Under the pieces are notes generated by a model. That model ran no database searches. It saw nothing but the letters and a program-made list of their open reading frames with translations, and was not told the origin of the DNA. The position numbers were made by a program, and so were the translations under genes. Below are positions 28,622 through 36,373 of a stretch of 64,000 nucleotides of DNA, in pieces. Numbering within the stretch: the first letter of the stretch is position 1; every line of letters begins with the position of its first letter. The DNA comes from Chitinophagaceae bacterium (GTDB taxonomy: Bacteria > Bacteroidota > Bacteroidia > Chitinophagales > Chitinophagaceae): positions 1 to 64,000 of the forward strand of contig JAFKGR010000021.1 in NCBI GenBank assembly GCA_017307735.1, given 5' to 3'.

Positions 28622-28811
28622 AAAATATCAATCTGTAAAGAAATGAACTATTGCATTTCAAGAAATTAGAGATCGTAACCTATCGATAAATTCTCCTTTC
28701 CCAAAGGATATTCCGGCTTACAGAAAATAATTTTCAATCGTGTTTTAAACTTTCAGTTTTTCTGGAAAGAAAATTGCCACTCATTCTCACACATTTTAAA
28801 AACCGGATTTC

Positions 28812-29288
28812 ATGAAAAAAGAGAATACACTTGTAGAAGAACTTACTCAACTTCTGCGCAATGGCAATGCACATGCTTCAATGGATGATGCACTGAAGGG
28901 AATTTCTTTTGAAATGGTTTCGAAAAAAGTGAGGAGCCTTCCTTACAACATCTGGCAACTGGCCGAACACCTGCGCATCGCGCAATGGGATTTGGTGGAA
29001 TTCAGCAAGAGCAATGACCATCAGTCTCCGGATTGGCCCTCGGGTTATTGGCCTGGCGAAAAATGCCCGTCTGAAAAGGAATGGAAAAAGTGCCTGAAAA
29101 GTATCCGCGACGACCGCGAAGAAATGATTTCTCTTTTGCAAAAAGCAGGAGACAAATTGTTTGAACCTTTCCCCTGGGGAAGCGGCCAGTCGTTATTAAG
29201 AGAAGTGTTGGTGTTGGCTGATCACAACAGCTATCATACTGCGGAGATTATTGTTTTGAGAAGGCTGCTCGGGATTTGGGGAAAATGA
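28812..29288 (+). CDS. DinB-family protein, copy 1
   Basis: 158 residues, four-helix DinB/YfiT-like fold. The expected metal-binding histidines are visible in WQLAEHLRIAQWD (about 55) and ADHNSYHTAEI (about 137-147). The protein ends VLRRLLGIWGK. It is close in length and sequence to the protein at 30630, so the two are duplicates around the PAP2 gene. DinB-fold proteins act as thiol-dependent transferases or metal enzymes, or are of unknown role. No partner thiol gene is nearby. Confidence 0.85.
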   Translation: MKKENTLVEELTQLLRNGNAHASMDDALKGISFEMVSKKVRSLPYNIWQLAEHLRIAQWDLVEFSKSNDHQSPDWPSGYWPGEKCPSEKEWKKCLKSIRDDREEMISLLQKAGDKLFEPFPWGSGQSLLREVLVLADHNSYHTAEIIVLRRLLGIWGK

Positions 29289-29301
29289 TTGAGTTTAGTA
29301 T

Positions 29302-29499
29302 TTAGTGTTTAGAGTGTGATGATGCCTGAAAAATGTTGACCGTTTTAGTCGTTGTGTTTAACTGGTTTTTAATGATAGATTTTATTTCGCGGGCTGGGGC
29401 TTCTGAAACCCGTTCACCCGGCATTCCCAATACCTCTTCAAATGCAGCAGCCGGTTTCAACATTTTCTTCCGTGCCAAAATTGGGTAAAAGAAATCCAT
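29302..29499 (-). CDS. Doubtful small ORF (65 aa)
   Basis: A minus-strand frame between the first DinB gene and the PAP2 gene. It encodes a basic 65-residue protein with a plausible helix (KPAAAFEEVLGMPGER) and no known domain. There is no overlapping stronger gene. It is reported only because the space is otherwise empty; it may be chance. Confidence 0.2.
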   Translation of the reverse strand: MDFFYPILARKKMLKPAAAFEEVLGMPGERVSEAPAREIKSIIKNQLNTTTKTVNIFQASSHSKH

Positions 29500-29564
29500 A
29501 TTTGATTTTTTATTAAAGCCGCCTTCGGTACTTTTATTCCTGAAAAGAAAATCTTACCATCAAC

Positions 29565-30509
29565 ATGGAATTATTCAGGAGAATCACATTCGCTACTTTT
29601 TTACTTCTCCCGCTCAGCAATTACGCACAGTCAACGGATTCTCTGCCGGTTCAAAAATCTGTTATTTTTCAAAAAATAAAAGACACCGCCCACAATCAGC
29701 TCATCATCCTGTACAAAAACAAAGAAATGACTTTTGATTCAAGAGGTGCGCTTTATTTTGTACGGTATCTGCCCAATGATATGTGGCAATTGGCAAAATC
29801 ACCTTTTGAAAAATCCAATCTGAAAGGCTTGATTGCAGTAGCAGCTTCCACAGCCATATTGATCCCGTTTGATCAATCACTTCTCAAAAATGTGCAGGAC
29901 GCTTCAAAAAAAATCAATCTTTCAGAAGACAACCATTACGGGGTGGCATGGGGAATCGGCAAAACAAAAATTATCAAATATCCGCGCAATTTTAATGCTG
30001 CACTGTACCAGTTGGGCGAAGGCGGAACCAGTTTGGTTCTGGCCGGCGGATTGTGGGTTTATGGGAAAATACAAAAAGATTACCGGGCTGTTCAGACAGC
30101 GGGCGACTTGGCTGAAACCTTTATTGTGATGGGTGTGGGCACCCAGATTCTGAAACGGATTTCAGGGAGAGAAAGCCCTTTTATGGCGACAAAAAAGAAT
30201 GGTGCATGGCGCCCTTTCCCATCATTCAAAGAATATGCAGACCATACTTCCAAATATGATGCTTTCCCTTCGGGGCACCTGGCTACCATGATGGCAACTG
30301 TGACAACTCTTGCCCTCGATTATCCCGAAAAGAAATGGATAAGGCCTGTGGGCTATTCACTAATGGCACTGACAAGCTGGGCCATGGTAAATTCAGAAGT
30401 GCACTGGATCAGCGACTACCCTCTTGCACTGGCAATCGGATATCTGTCCGGAAAAATTTCTACAATGCGGCATATTAAAAAGCCATCCGTTATCAATACG
30501 GATCTTTAA
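29565..30509 (+). CDS. PAP2-family membrane phosphatase, exported
   Basis: 314 residues with a signal peptide (cleaved near NYAQS) and several hydrophobic segments. All three PAP2 motifs are visible: KRISGRESP (about 200-208), AFPSGHLA with the catalytic His (about 233-240) and SEVHWISDYPLA with the second His (about 279-290). The first Arg of the last motif appears replaced (NSEVHW), a variation found in this family. The active site should face the periplasm, with lipid phosphates or undecaprenyl pyrophosphate as likely substrates. The gene lies between two DinB duplicates, but with gaps that do not suggest one operon. Confidence 0.87.
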   Translation: MELFRRITFATFLLLPLSNYAQSTDSLPVQKSVIFQKIKDTAHNQLIILYKNKEMTFDSRGALYFVRYLPNDMWQLAKSPFEKSNLKGLIAVAASTAILIPFDQSLLKNVQDASKKINLSEDNHYGVAWGIGKTKIIKYPRNFNAALYQLGEGGTSLVLAGGLWVYGKIQKDYRAVQTAGDLAETFIVMGVGTQILKRISGRESPFMATKKNGAWRPFPSFKEYADHTSKYDAFPSGHLATMMATVTTLALDYPEKKWIRPVGYSLMALTSWAMVNSEVHWISDYPLALAIGYLSGKISTMRHIKKPSVINTDL

Positions 30510-30629
30510 TTTCCCCGCTCTTTTAACCTCAATTAAAATCCCATCCTCGCACGGAATTTGAGGTTTATGGTGACCGGTCTTGATTTTTCAAACAAGATCA
30601 CGTCTGTTTATTTTTAAAAAATTATATAT

Positions 30630-31106
30630 ATGGCAAAAGAGAACAAGTACACTGAAGAGCTTAGTGCCGCTATGGAAAAAGCCAATCCCGTGCTATCATT
30701 TGATGACGCATTCAAAGGAATTCCTTACAATAAAATTCACGAAAGACCCAATGGGCTTCCTTACAGTATCTGGGAATTGGCTACACACCTGTGCATTGCA
30801 CAACACACTTATTTGCACACTGCAAAAGATCCCAACTTTAAATCGCCCAAATGGCCCGATGAATTCTGGCCCACAGAAAAAAATCCTTCGGAAAAAGAAT
30901 GGAACCAATGCCTGAAAGACATCCATGACGACAATGAAGAATGGACTAAACTGGTCAGGGAAAAAGGAGACAAATTATTCGAACCATTGGCACATGCGGG
31001 TGGTGTTTCCACTTTCGATCTGGCATTGAAATCAGCCCGGCACAGCAGTTATCACGCAGGTGAAGTTGTTGTTGTGAGAAGGTTGCTGGGAATTTGGAAA
31101 AAGTGA
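30630..31106 (+). CDS. DinB-family protein, copy 2
   Basis: 158 residues, the same length as copy 1 at 28812, with matching blocks: YNKIHERPNGLPYSIWELATHL, FWPTEKNPSEKEWNQCLKDI and the end RHSSYHAGEVVVVRRLLGIWKK. The histidines of the DinB metal site are present (THLCIAQH, ARHSSYH). The two genes look like an older duplication, now separated by the PAP2 gene. An inverted repeat AAGACCGGTC/TGACCGG-like stretch before it is not clear enough to call a terminator. Substrate unknown. Confidence 0.85.
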   Translation: MAKENKYTEELSAAMEKANPVLSFDDAFKGIPYNKIHERPNGLPYSIWELATHLCIAQHTYLHTAKDPNFKSPKWPDEFWPTEKNPSEKEWNQCLKDIHDDNEEWTKLVREKGDKLFEPLAHAGGVSTFDLALKSARHSSYHAGEVVVVRRLLGIWKK

Positions 31107-31250
31107 GTGAGTGTAGGGTTTAGAGTGTAAGGATTAGATGTTACATTAATATTGGAGGTTCCCGCGAAGGCTGAGGCGCTGCATTGAGCTGGCCGAAATG
31201 TTCCCGAAGCCCGCTATTGACATTCTTCCTAAACTTTTGGTTCTTTTTCC

Positions 31251-31280
31251 TTGTTTATCGTCAAAAGGATAATAACTTTA
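31251..31280 (+). promoter_or_regulatory. Candidate promoter of xseA-xseB
   Basis: TTG (31251-31253), exactly 19 bases, then TAACTTTA (31273-31280). This fits the Bacteroidota TTTG-N19-TAnnTTTG pattern with one mismatch in the -7 box. It would leave a leader of about 20 bases before ATG at 31308. Confidence 0.45.
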
Positions 31281-31307
31281 AGACCTGCCTAAAATACTAA
31301 TTGTAGC

Positions 31308-32714
31308 ATGTCTGAAAAGTTAGCTGATAAAATTATTTTCACTTTATCTGAAGTTTTGCAGAGTGTGCAGAAAACCATTTCAGCGCGCTATACTTCTTCA
31401 TTCTGGGTAAAAGCAGAAATGAATAAGCTCAACTTCTACAAACATTCCGGACATTGCTATCCTGAGCTGGTGGAAAAAACAGATGGAAAGATTGTTGCCG
31501 AAATCAGAGCGGTCCTTTGGAATTCGGATTATCTGCGAATCAACCGCAAATTTCAAAGTGTTTTAAAAGATTCTTTGAAAGACGGCATCAAAATTTTATT
31601 CAATGCCCGGATTCAGTTTGATCCGAAATATGGATTAAGCCTGATGATTCAGGATATCGATCCCTCGTTCACACTTGGTGATCTGGAACGTGAAAAACAA
31701 GAGACCATTCAGCGCCTGATGACCGAAGGTCTTTTCAACAAGAACAAACAAATTCAGGTTCCGTTATTGCCTCAGCGTATCGCTGTCATTTCTGTTGAAA
31801 CGAGCAAAGGATATTCTGATTTTCTGAATATTGTTGATAAGAACGGATGGAATTATAAATTCTTCCACATGTTGTTCCCCTCGCTTCTGCAGGGAGACCG
31901 GGCAGCAGCATCCATGATCAACCAGCTAAAGCGGATTAAGAAAGTCACAAATTTTTTTGATGTCGTTGCCATCATCCGTGGTGGTGGCGGAGAAGTCGGG
32001 CTTACCTGTTACAATGATTATGAACTGGCGAAAACGATTTGTGAATTCCCTATCCCCGTTATCACCGGTATCGGTCACTCTACCAATACCACTGTGTCGG
32101 AAATGGTGGCCCATACCAATGCCATTACCCCTACAAAACTGGGAGAATGGCTTCTTCAAAAGTTTCATGATTTTTCTGTACCTGTTCAAAAAGCAGAAGA
32201 TGTCATCAAAACTGTTTCAGAAAACATTTTATCGGAACAGCATTTTGCTTTCGCATCATTAATCCGTCTGTTCAAATCCGTTAGCAGTAACATTCTTGTT
32301 CGTCACAATAATCAACTCAGGGACAATTCGAAAAACATTACACAACAGGTTTCATTTTACGTATTGCAGCAAAAGGAAAATTTAAAAAATGCAAAGCAGC
32401 AAATACATTCCTCATCTTCCTATTTGTTTGAACAATCAGTGGAGGGATTGCGATCGATACGGCAAAGTATTTCCCTGCATTCCTCTTTCTTTGTCAGACA
32501 ATCAAAAACTGCATTGGAAAATGTTGAAAAAAACGTGAACAATCTCCATCCTGACAATGTGTTGAAGAGAGGGTACAGCATCACCCGCGTAAAAGGAAAA
32601 TCAATTTCAGGGATAAAAAATCTTAAAGCAGGAGATGTAATCGAAACAATCATTTATGATGGTAATATTTCAAGCACCGTCAACACCATTAAATCAAAAA
32701 ATGAAAAATTATGA
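31308..32714 (+). CDS. xseA: Exodeoxyribonuclease VII large subunit
   Basis: 468 residues. An OB-fold N-terminal domain (about 10-115; SSFWVKAEMNKLNFY) is followed by the catalytic domain (about 120-310), with IAVISVETSKGYSDF, AIIRGGGGEVGLTCYND and TGIGHSTNTTVSEMVAHTN. Then a long coiled-coil-like helix region (about 310-420) binds the small subunits, and the C-terminal end reads LKRGYSITR. Together with XseB it degrades single-stranded DNA from both ends in the cytoplasm, in mismatch repair and clearance of damaged DNA. Its stop overlaps the xseB start by four bases (ATGA), so translation is coupled. Confidence 0.95.
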   Translation: MSEKLADKIIFTLSEVLQSVQKTISARYTSSFWVKAEMNKLNFYKHSGHCYPELVEKTDGKIVAEIRAVLWNSDYLRINRKFQSVLKDSLKDGIKILFNARIQFDPKYGLSLMIQDIDPSFTLGDLEREKQETIQRLMTEGLFNKNKQIQVPLLPQRIAVISVETSKGYSDFLNIVDKNGWNYKFFHMLFPSLLQGDRAAASMINQLKRIKKVTNFFDVVAIIRGGGGEVGLTCYNDYELAKTICEFPIPVITGIGHSTNTTVSEMVAHTNAITPTKLGEWLLQKFHDFSVPVQKAEDVIKTVSENILSEQHFAFASLIRLFKSVSSNILVRHNNQLRDNSKNITQQVSFYVLQQKENLKNAKQQIHSSSSYLFEQSVEGLRSIRQSISLHSSFFVRQSKTALENVEKNVNNLHPDNVLKRGYSITRVKGKSISGIKNLKAGDVIETIIYDGNISSTVNTIKSKNEKL

Positions 32715-33022
32715 GCAAACCCAATTACCAGGAAGCCTTTGACGAACTGCAGCAAATTGTATCGGAAATGGAAGGCGGGCAAATCACCGTAGATGAATTA
32801 TCAAAGAAAGTAGCACGAGCTGCACAGTTGATTCGCATTTGCAATTCAAAACTCACGCAGGCAGAACAAAATGTTCAGGAAATCCTGGATACGATTGACA
32901 AACAGGAAATCATGGATGAACCTGAAACATCAGAAGAGAGCGAAAGCGAAGAAGAAAATAATGAACGGGAAAATAATGAGAACATTCAGATGGGAGAGGA
33001 GGATGAATTTGCAGATGAATGA
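32711..33022 (+). CDS. xseB: Exodeoxyribonuclease VII small subunit
   Basis: 103 residues. The first 65 residues match XseB (YQEAFDELQQIVSEMEGGQITVDELSKKVARAAQLIRICNSKL is the typical pair of helices). They form the small subunits that wrap the XseA helix. The rest is a very acidic tail of Glu, Asp, Ser and Asn about 35 residues long, longer than in most XseB and likely disordered. The start overlaps the xseA stop by four bases. A bidirectional terminator follows. Confidence 0.93.
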   Translation: MSKPNYQEAFDELQQIVSEMEGGQITVDELSKKVARAAQLIRICNSKLTQAEQNVQEILDTIDKQEIMDEPETSEESESEEENNERENNENIQMGEEDEFADE

Positions 33023-33033
33023 TACAAATTAAA

Positions 33034-33067
33034 AAAACCATAAGATTTCAGAAATCTTACGGGTTTT
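33034..33067. terminator. Bidirectional terminator between xseB and sucD
   Basis: TAAGATTT pairs with AAATCTTA over a 3-base loop, extended by CC/GG and A-run/T-run pairing with two mismatches. The convergent genes end at 33022 (plus) and 33091 (minus), so it can serve both. Confidence 0.75.
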
Positions 33068-33090
33068 ATTATAACTATCGCAAAATAAAA

Positions 33091-33963
33091 CTATCCATTA
33101 ATCACTTCGGCCATTCTCTTGCCAATATCGGCCGGGCTTTGAATAACATGGATTCCGCATTCCCCTAAAATCTTCATTTTGGCAGCAGCCGTATCTGAGG
33201 CGCCGCCAACAATGGCTCCTGCATGTCCCATCCGGCGTCCGGGAGGTGCGGTTTGACCGGCAATAAATCCGACAACAGGTTTCTGGTTGTGGTCTTTCAC
33301 CCAGCGGGCTGCATCGGCTTCCATATTTCCACCGATTTCTCCAATCATTACAATACCATCTGTTTCGGAATCATTCATAAACATCTGAATAGCGTCCAGT
33401 GTAGTGGTGCCAATAATCGGATCACCACCGATACCGATGGCGGTAGAAATTCCCAAACCTGCTTTTACTATCTGGTCAGCGGCCTCGTAGGTCAAAGTAC
33501 CCGACTTGGAAACAATTCCGATTTTTCCTTTTTTGAAAATAAACCCCGGCATGATTCCTACTTTACATTCATCGGGTGTAATAATTCCCGGGCAATTCGG
33601 GCCGATCAGTCTCGATTGGGACGAGGAAATGTAATTCTTCACCCTTACCATATCCTGAACCGGAATCCCTTCGGTGATGCACACGATTAAAGCGATACCT
33701 GATTCAGCGGATTCCATAATGGCATCAGCGGCAAAAGCCGGTGGTACAAAAATGATACTCACATTGGCATTGGTGGCTCTGACAGCAGCATCCACCGTGT
33801 CAAAAACCGGACGGTCAAGATGTGTGGTCCCACCTTTTTTCGGTGTCACACCACCAACCACATTTGTTCCGTATTCAATCATCTGAGAAGCGTGAAATGT
33901 GCCTTCTGTTCCTGTAAATCCCTGTACCAAAACACGGGAATTCTTGTTCACTAAAATCGACAT
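33091..33963 (-). CDS. sucD: Succinyl-CoA ligase (ADP-forming) subunit alpha
   Basis: 290 residues, full length. A CoA-binding Rossmann domain at the N-terminus (VLVQGFTGTEGTFHASQMIEYGTNVVGGVTPKKGG) is followed by the ligase domain. The phosphorylated His is in GHAGAIVGG (about 247). It converts succinyl-CoA to succinate with nucleotide triphosphate formation in the TCA cycle. The beta subunit gene (sucC) is not in the window, so the two subunits are unlinked here, as often in Bacteroidota. The gene stands alone on the minus strand between convergent and divergent neighbours, with a perfect TAnnTTTG box before it. Confidence 0.95.
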   Translation of the reverse strand: MSILVNKNSRVLVQGFTGTEGTFHASQMIEYGTNVVGGVTPKKGGTTHLDRPVFDTVDAAVRATNANVSIIFVPPAFAADAIMESAESGIALIVCITEGIPVQDMVRVKNYISSSQSRLIGPNCPGIITPDECKVGIMPGFIFKKGKIGIVSKSGTLTYEAADQIVKAGLGISTAIGIGGDPIIGTTTLDAIQMFMNDSETDGIVMIGEIGGNMEADAARWVKDHNQKPVVGFIAGQTAPPGRRMGHAGAIVGGASDTAAAKMKILGECGIHVIQSPADIGKRMAEVING

Positions 33964-33982
33964 GCAATCAAAATTTTCAGCG

Positions 33983-33990
33983 CAAAGATA
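33983..33990 (-). promoter_or_regulatory. TATCTTTG -7 box of sucD
   Basis: Minus-strand TATCTTTG is a perfect match to TAnnTTTG, 20 bases before the sucD start. No convincing TTTG -33 element was found at the usual distance. Confidence 0.5.
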
Positions 33991-34204
33991 AGAAAGTAAT
34001 AGATGGATGGGAGGAATTACCCCTACACCTCATTTCGTGCAAAGCATCAGAAAGGGATGAGAATGTTTGTCCGGAAACTTCGTAAGAAGGAAAGGCGTAT
34101 CCATCCGTCCGGAATATCAGATTACGACATCCGTTATCCCAAAATCTCCTTTCACATTTTTTCAACATTAAGGCTTCCTTTTATCACAAAATCGCGGAAC
34201 AACT

Positions 34205-34211
34205 TATCTTG
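34205..34211 (+). promoter_or_regulatory. TATCTTG -7-like box directly before thyA
   Basis: TATCTTG ends only 5 bases before the thyA ATG at 34217. With the usual 5-7 base distance from -7 box to transcript start, the thyA message would start at or next to its ATG and be leaderless. Confidence 0.4.
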
Positions 34212-34216
34212 CACAC

Positions 34217-35026
34217 ATGCAAGTCTATCTTGATCTGCTTCAAAATATCCTGGATAATGGCGCGGATAAATCCGACCGTACGGGTACGGGTACACGAAGC
34301 TTATTCGGTTATCAGATGCGCTTTGATCTTAAAAAAGGATTTCCTCTGGTCACGACCAAAAAAGTCCATTTAAAAAGCATTATCTATGAGCTGATTTGGT
34401 TTCTGAGAGGAGATACCAACATCCATTATCTGAAAGAACACGGAGTGGGTATCTGGGATGAATGGGCTGATGAGAAGGGAGATCTCGGACCGGTCTATGG
34501 CAAACAATGGCGAAGCTGGGAAGGAGCCAATCACAAGGCAATAGATCAAATCAGTGAAGTCATCAATCAACTCAAAACCAATCCGGACAGCCGGCGCATG
34601 ATTGTGAGTGCATGGAATGTAGCTGATCTCCCGGATATGGCGCTGATGCCCTGCCATTGCCTGTTCCAGTTTTATACAGCTCCATTGCCAAATGGGAAAA
34701 GGACTTTGTCGTGTCAGCTTTATCAACGCAGTGCGGATTCATTTCTCGGTGTGCCTTTCAACATCGCTTCTTATGCCTTATTGACGATGATGATGGCTCA
34801 GGTATGCGACATGGAACCGGGAAGTTTTGTACACACATTCGGAGATGTGCACCTTTATAAAAATCATTTTGAACAAGCCAAACTCCAGTTGACCCGAAAA
34901 CCATTCCCACTTCCCTCGATGAAACTGAATCCGGAAGTGAAAAATATTTTTGATTTCAAATTTGAAGATTTTACTTTGGAAAATTATCAGTGCCACCCCG
35001 GAATAAAAGCGCCGGTAGCCGTTTAA
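34217..35026 (+). CDS. thyA: Thymidylate synthase
   Basis: 269 residues, close to the 264 of the E. coli enzyme. Conserved blocks are all visible: DRTGTGTRSLFG, FPLVTTKKVHLKSIIYELIWFLRGDTN, GPVYGKQWRSW, the nucleophile Cys in LMPCHCLFQ (about 146), SADSFLGVPFNIASYALL, and DVHLYKNH. It methylates dUMP to dTMP using methylene-tetrahydrofolate and leaves dihydrofolate, which the next gene reduces. Its TAA stop is followed in the same frame by the DHFR coding sequence without an intervening ATG, GTG or TTG (see findings). Confidence 0.96.
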   Translation: MQVYLDLLQNILDNGADKSDRTGTGTRSLFGYQMRFDLKKGFPLVTTKKVHLKSIIYELIWFLRGDTNIHYLKEHGVGIWDEWADEKGDLGPVYGKQWRSWEGANHKAIDQISEVINQLKTNPDSRRMIVSAWNVADLPDMALMPCHCLFQFYTAPLPNGKRTLSCQLYQRSADSFLGVPFNIASYALLTMMMAQVCDMEPGSFVHTFGDVHLYKNHFEQAKLQLTRKPFPLPSMKLNPEVKNIFDFKFEDFTLENYQCHPGIKAPVAV

Positions 35027-35041
35027 AAAACTTCAAAAAGA

Positions 35042-35548
35042 ATTATCATCAGAATCATTTCCCACATAGTAGCTGCTTCGCAAAATAATGTCATCGGTAT
35101 CAGGGGCGGTATGCCCTGGCATTTGCCGGATGATTTCTGCCATTTCAAAAATCTGACCTGGGCCATGCCCATCATCATGGGAAGAAGAACGTATGAATCC
35201 ATGAAAGGAATTCTGCCGGGAAGAATCAATATCATCGTCACATCCAACAAAGAATGGCGGGTGTCAGATGCTTTTGTGGTTCACGATATTTCGTCGGCGC
35301 TTGAAAAAGCCAGAGAAGCCGATACCAAAGAAATCTTTGTCATTGGCGGAGGAAAAATTTTCAACGAAACTATGCATCTTGCCAATCGAATCTATCTGAC
35401 GCGTGTACACGTAACCCTTGAAGGAGATACTGTTTATCCCCAACCGGAGCCGGAACAATGGGAACTTGTTTTCTCACAGGATCATCCTGCAGATGCCAGA
35501 CATGCTTATTCGTTTACCTTTGAAACATGGGAACGAAAGCACAGGTGA
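35042..35548 (+). CDS. folA: Dihydrofolate reductase, no canonical start codon visible
   Basis: About 165 residues. The conserved N-terminal strand reads RIISHIVAASQNNVIGIRGGMPWHLPDD, with Asp of PDD as the folate-binding acid, then IIMGRRTYESM, INIIVTS and EIFVIGGGKIFNE for NADPH. The first ATG (35111) lies inside this, just before PWHLPDD, so starting there would remove strand 1 and part of the NADPH loop. Between the thyA stop (35024-35026) and 35111 the frame has no ATG, GTG or TTG. Candidate starts are ATT at 35042, ATC at 35048 or ATC/ATT at 35054/35057. The coordinate given is the earliest ATT and is provisional. It regenerates tetrahydrofolate for ThyA. Confidence 0.85.
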   Translation: MIIRIISHIVAASQNNVIGIRGGMPWHLPDDFCHFKNLTWAMPIIMGRRTYESMKGILPGRINIIVTSNKEWRVSDAFVVHDISSALEKAREADTKEIFVIGGGKIFNETMHLANRIYLTRVHVTLEGDTVYPQPEPEQWELVFSQDHPADARHAYSFTFETWERKHR

Positions 35549-36345
35549 TGTATTCCCGAACCGAATTAGCCAAAAAATATCTTTCATACTTACTGCACGC
35601 ACACAACGGCAAGGGACATGGTGTGCATTCTCCGTTTGTGTTTGATTTCATCATTCATGTATTAAATGACAAAAAAAAACCTCCGGAAGCAAAGATGATC
35701 GAACAATACAGGAAGGAACTTTTGGCAAATAAACATTTTATTGAAGTTGAAGATTTCGGTGCGGGGAGCGCTCTGTTCAATCGGAAAAAAAGAAGAATAT
35801 CATCCATTGCCGGAACTTCGTTGAAAAAGCCGAAATACGCACAATTGCTCTGCAGAATTGCAAAATATTACCATTGTCAAAACATTCTTGAAATGGGCAC
35901 TTCTCTGGGAACAACGACTGCTTATTTTGCAATTTGCAATCCCGATGCAAATATTGTTACCCTGGAAGGTTCTAATTCCATAGCGGGAATTGCGGAAAAC
36001 TTTTTCCGGATAAAAAACCTTAAGAATATCCGCCTCATCAGAGGTGATTTCAAAAATACATTACCTGAATTCTTAAACCATAATCCAAAGATTGATTTGG
36101 CTTTTATCGATGGCAATCACAAAAAAGAACCCACCCTGAGGTATTTCAATTTGCTTTTAGAAAAAAACCACGAGCATTCCATCTTCATCTTTGACGATAT
36201 CCACTGGAGCGCCGGGATGGAGGAAGCCTGGGAAACCATCCACTCAGATTCAAGAGTGACCCTGTCCATCGACCTGTTTTTTCTCGGGATTGTCTTTTTT
36301 AAAAAAGAATTTATGGTAAAACAAGACTTTACAATTCGTTTCTAA
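35548..36345 (+). CDS. Class I SAM-dependent methyltransferase (O-methyltransferase-like)
   Basis: 265 residues from ATG at 35548, which overlaps the DHFR stop as TGATG. An upstream in-frame ATG at 35527 would overlap more. The Rossmann methyltransferase core has motif I ILEMGTSLGTTTAYFA (about 115), the acidic VTLEGSNSI, and LAFIDGNHKKEPTLRYF with the catechol-type O-methyltransferase spacing. Substrate unknown. An N-terminal domain of about 100 residues (KYLSYLLHAHNGKGHGVHSPFVF) is typical of a Bacteroidota-specific group. The overlap suggests that it belongs to the thyA-folA transcript. Confidence 0.83.
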   Translation: MYSRTELAKKYLSYLLHAHNGKGHGVHSPFVFDFIIHVLNDKKKPPEAKMIEQYRKELLANKHFIEVEDFGAGSALFNRKKRRISSIAGTSLKKPKYAQLLCRIAKYYHCQNILEMGTSLGTTTAYFAICNPDANIVTLEGSNSIAGIAENFFRIKNLKNIRLIRGDFKNTLPEFLNHNPKIDLAFIDGNHKKEPTLRYFNLLLEKNHEHSIFIFDDIHWSAGMEEAWETIHSDSRVTLSIDLFFLGIVFFKKEFMVKQDFTIRF

Positions 36346-36358
36346 AGCTGCATTGCAT

Positions 36359-36366
36359 TAGCTTTG
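36359..36366 (+). promoter_or_regulatory. TAGCTTTG -7 box directly before pntAA
   Basis: A perfect TAnnTTTG match ends 7 bases before the ATG at 36374. The transcript start would fall at or next to the start codon, giving a leaderless message. No clear -33 element was found. Confidence 0.45.
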
Positions 36367-36373
36367 CCGTTAT

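Noticed and set aside
34003..34233. 76-codon ORF before thyA
   Set aside because: It covers the sucD/thyA divergent promoter region and has no recognisable protein features.
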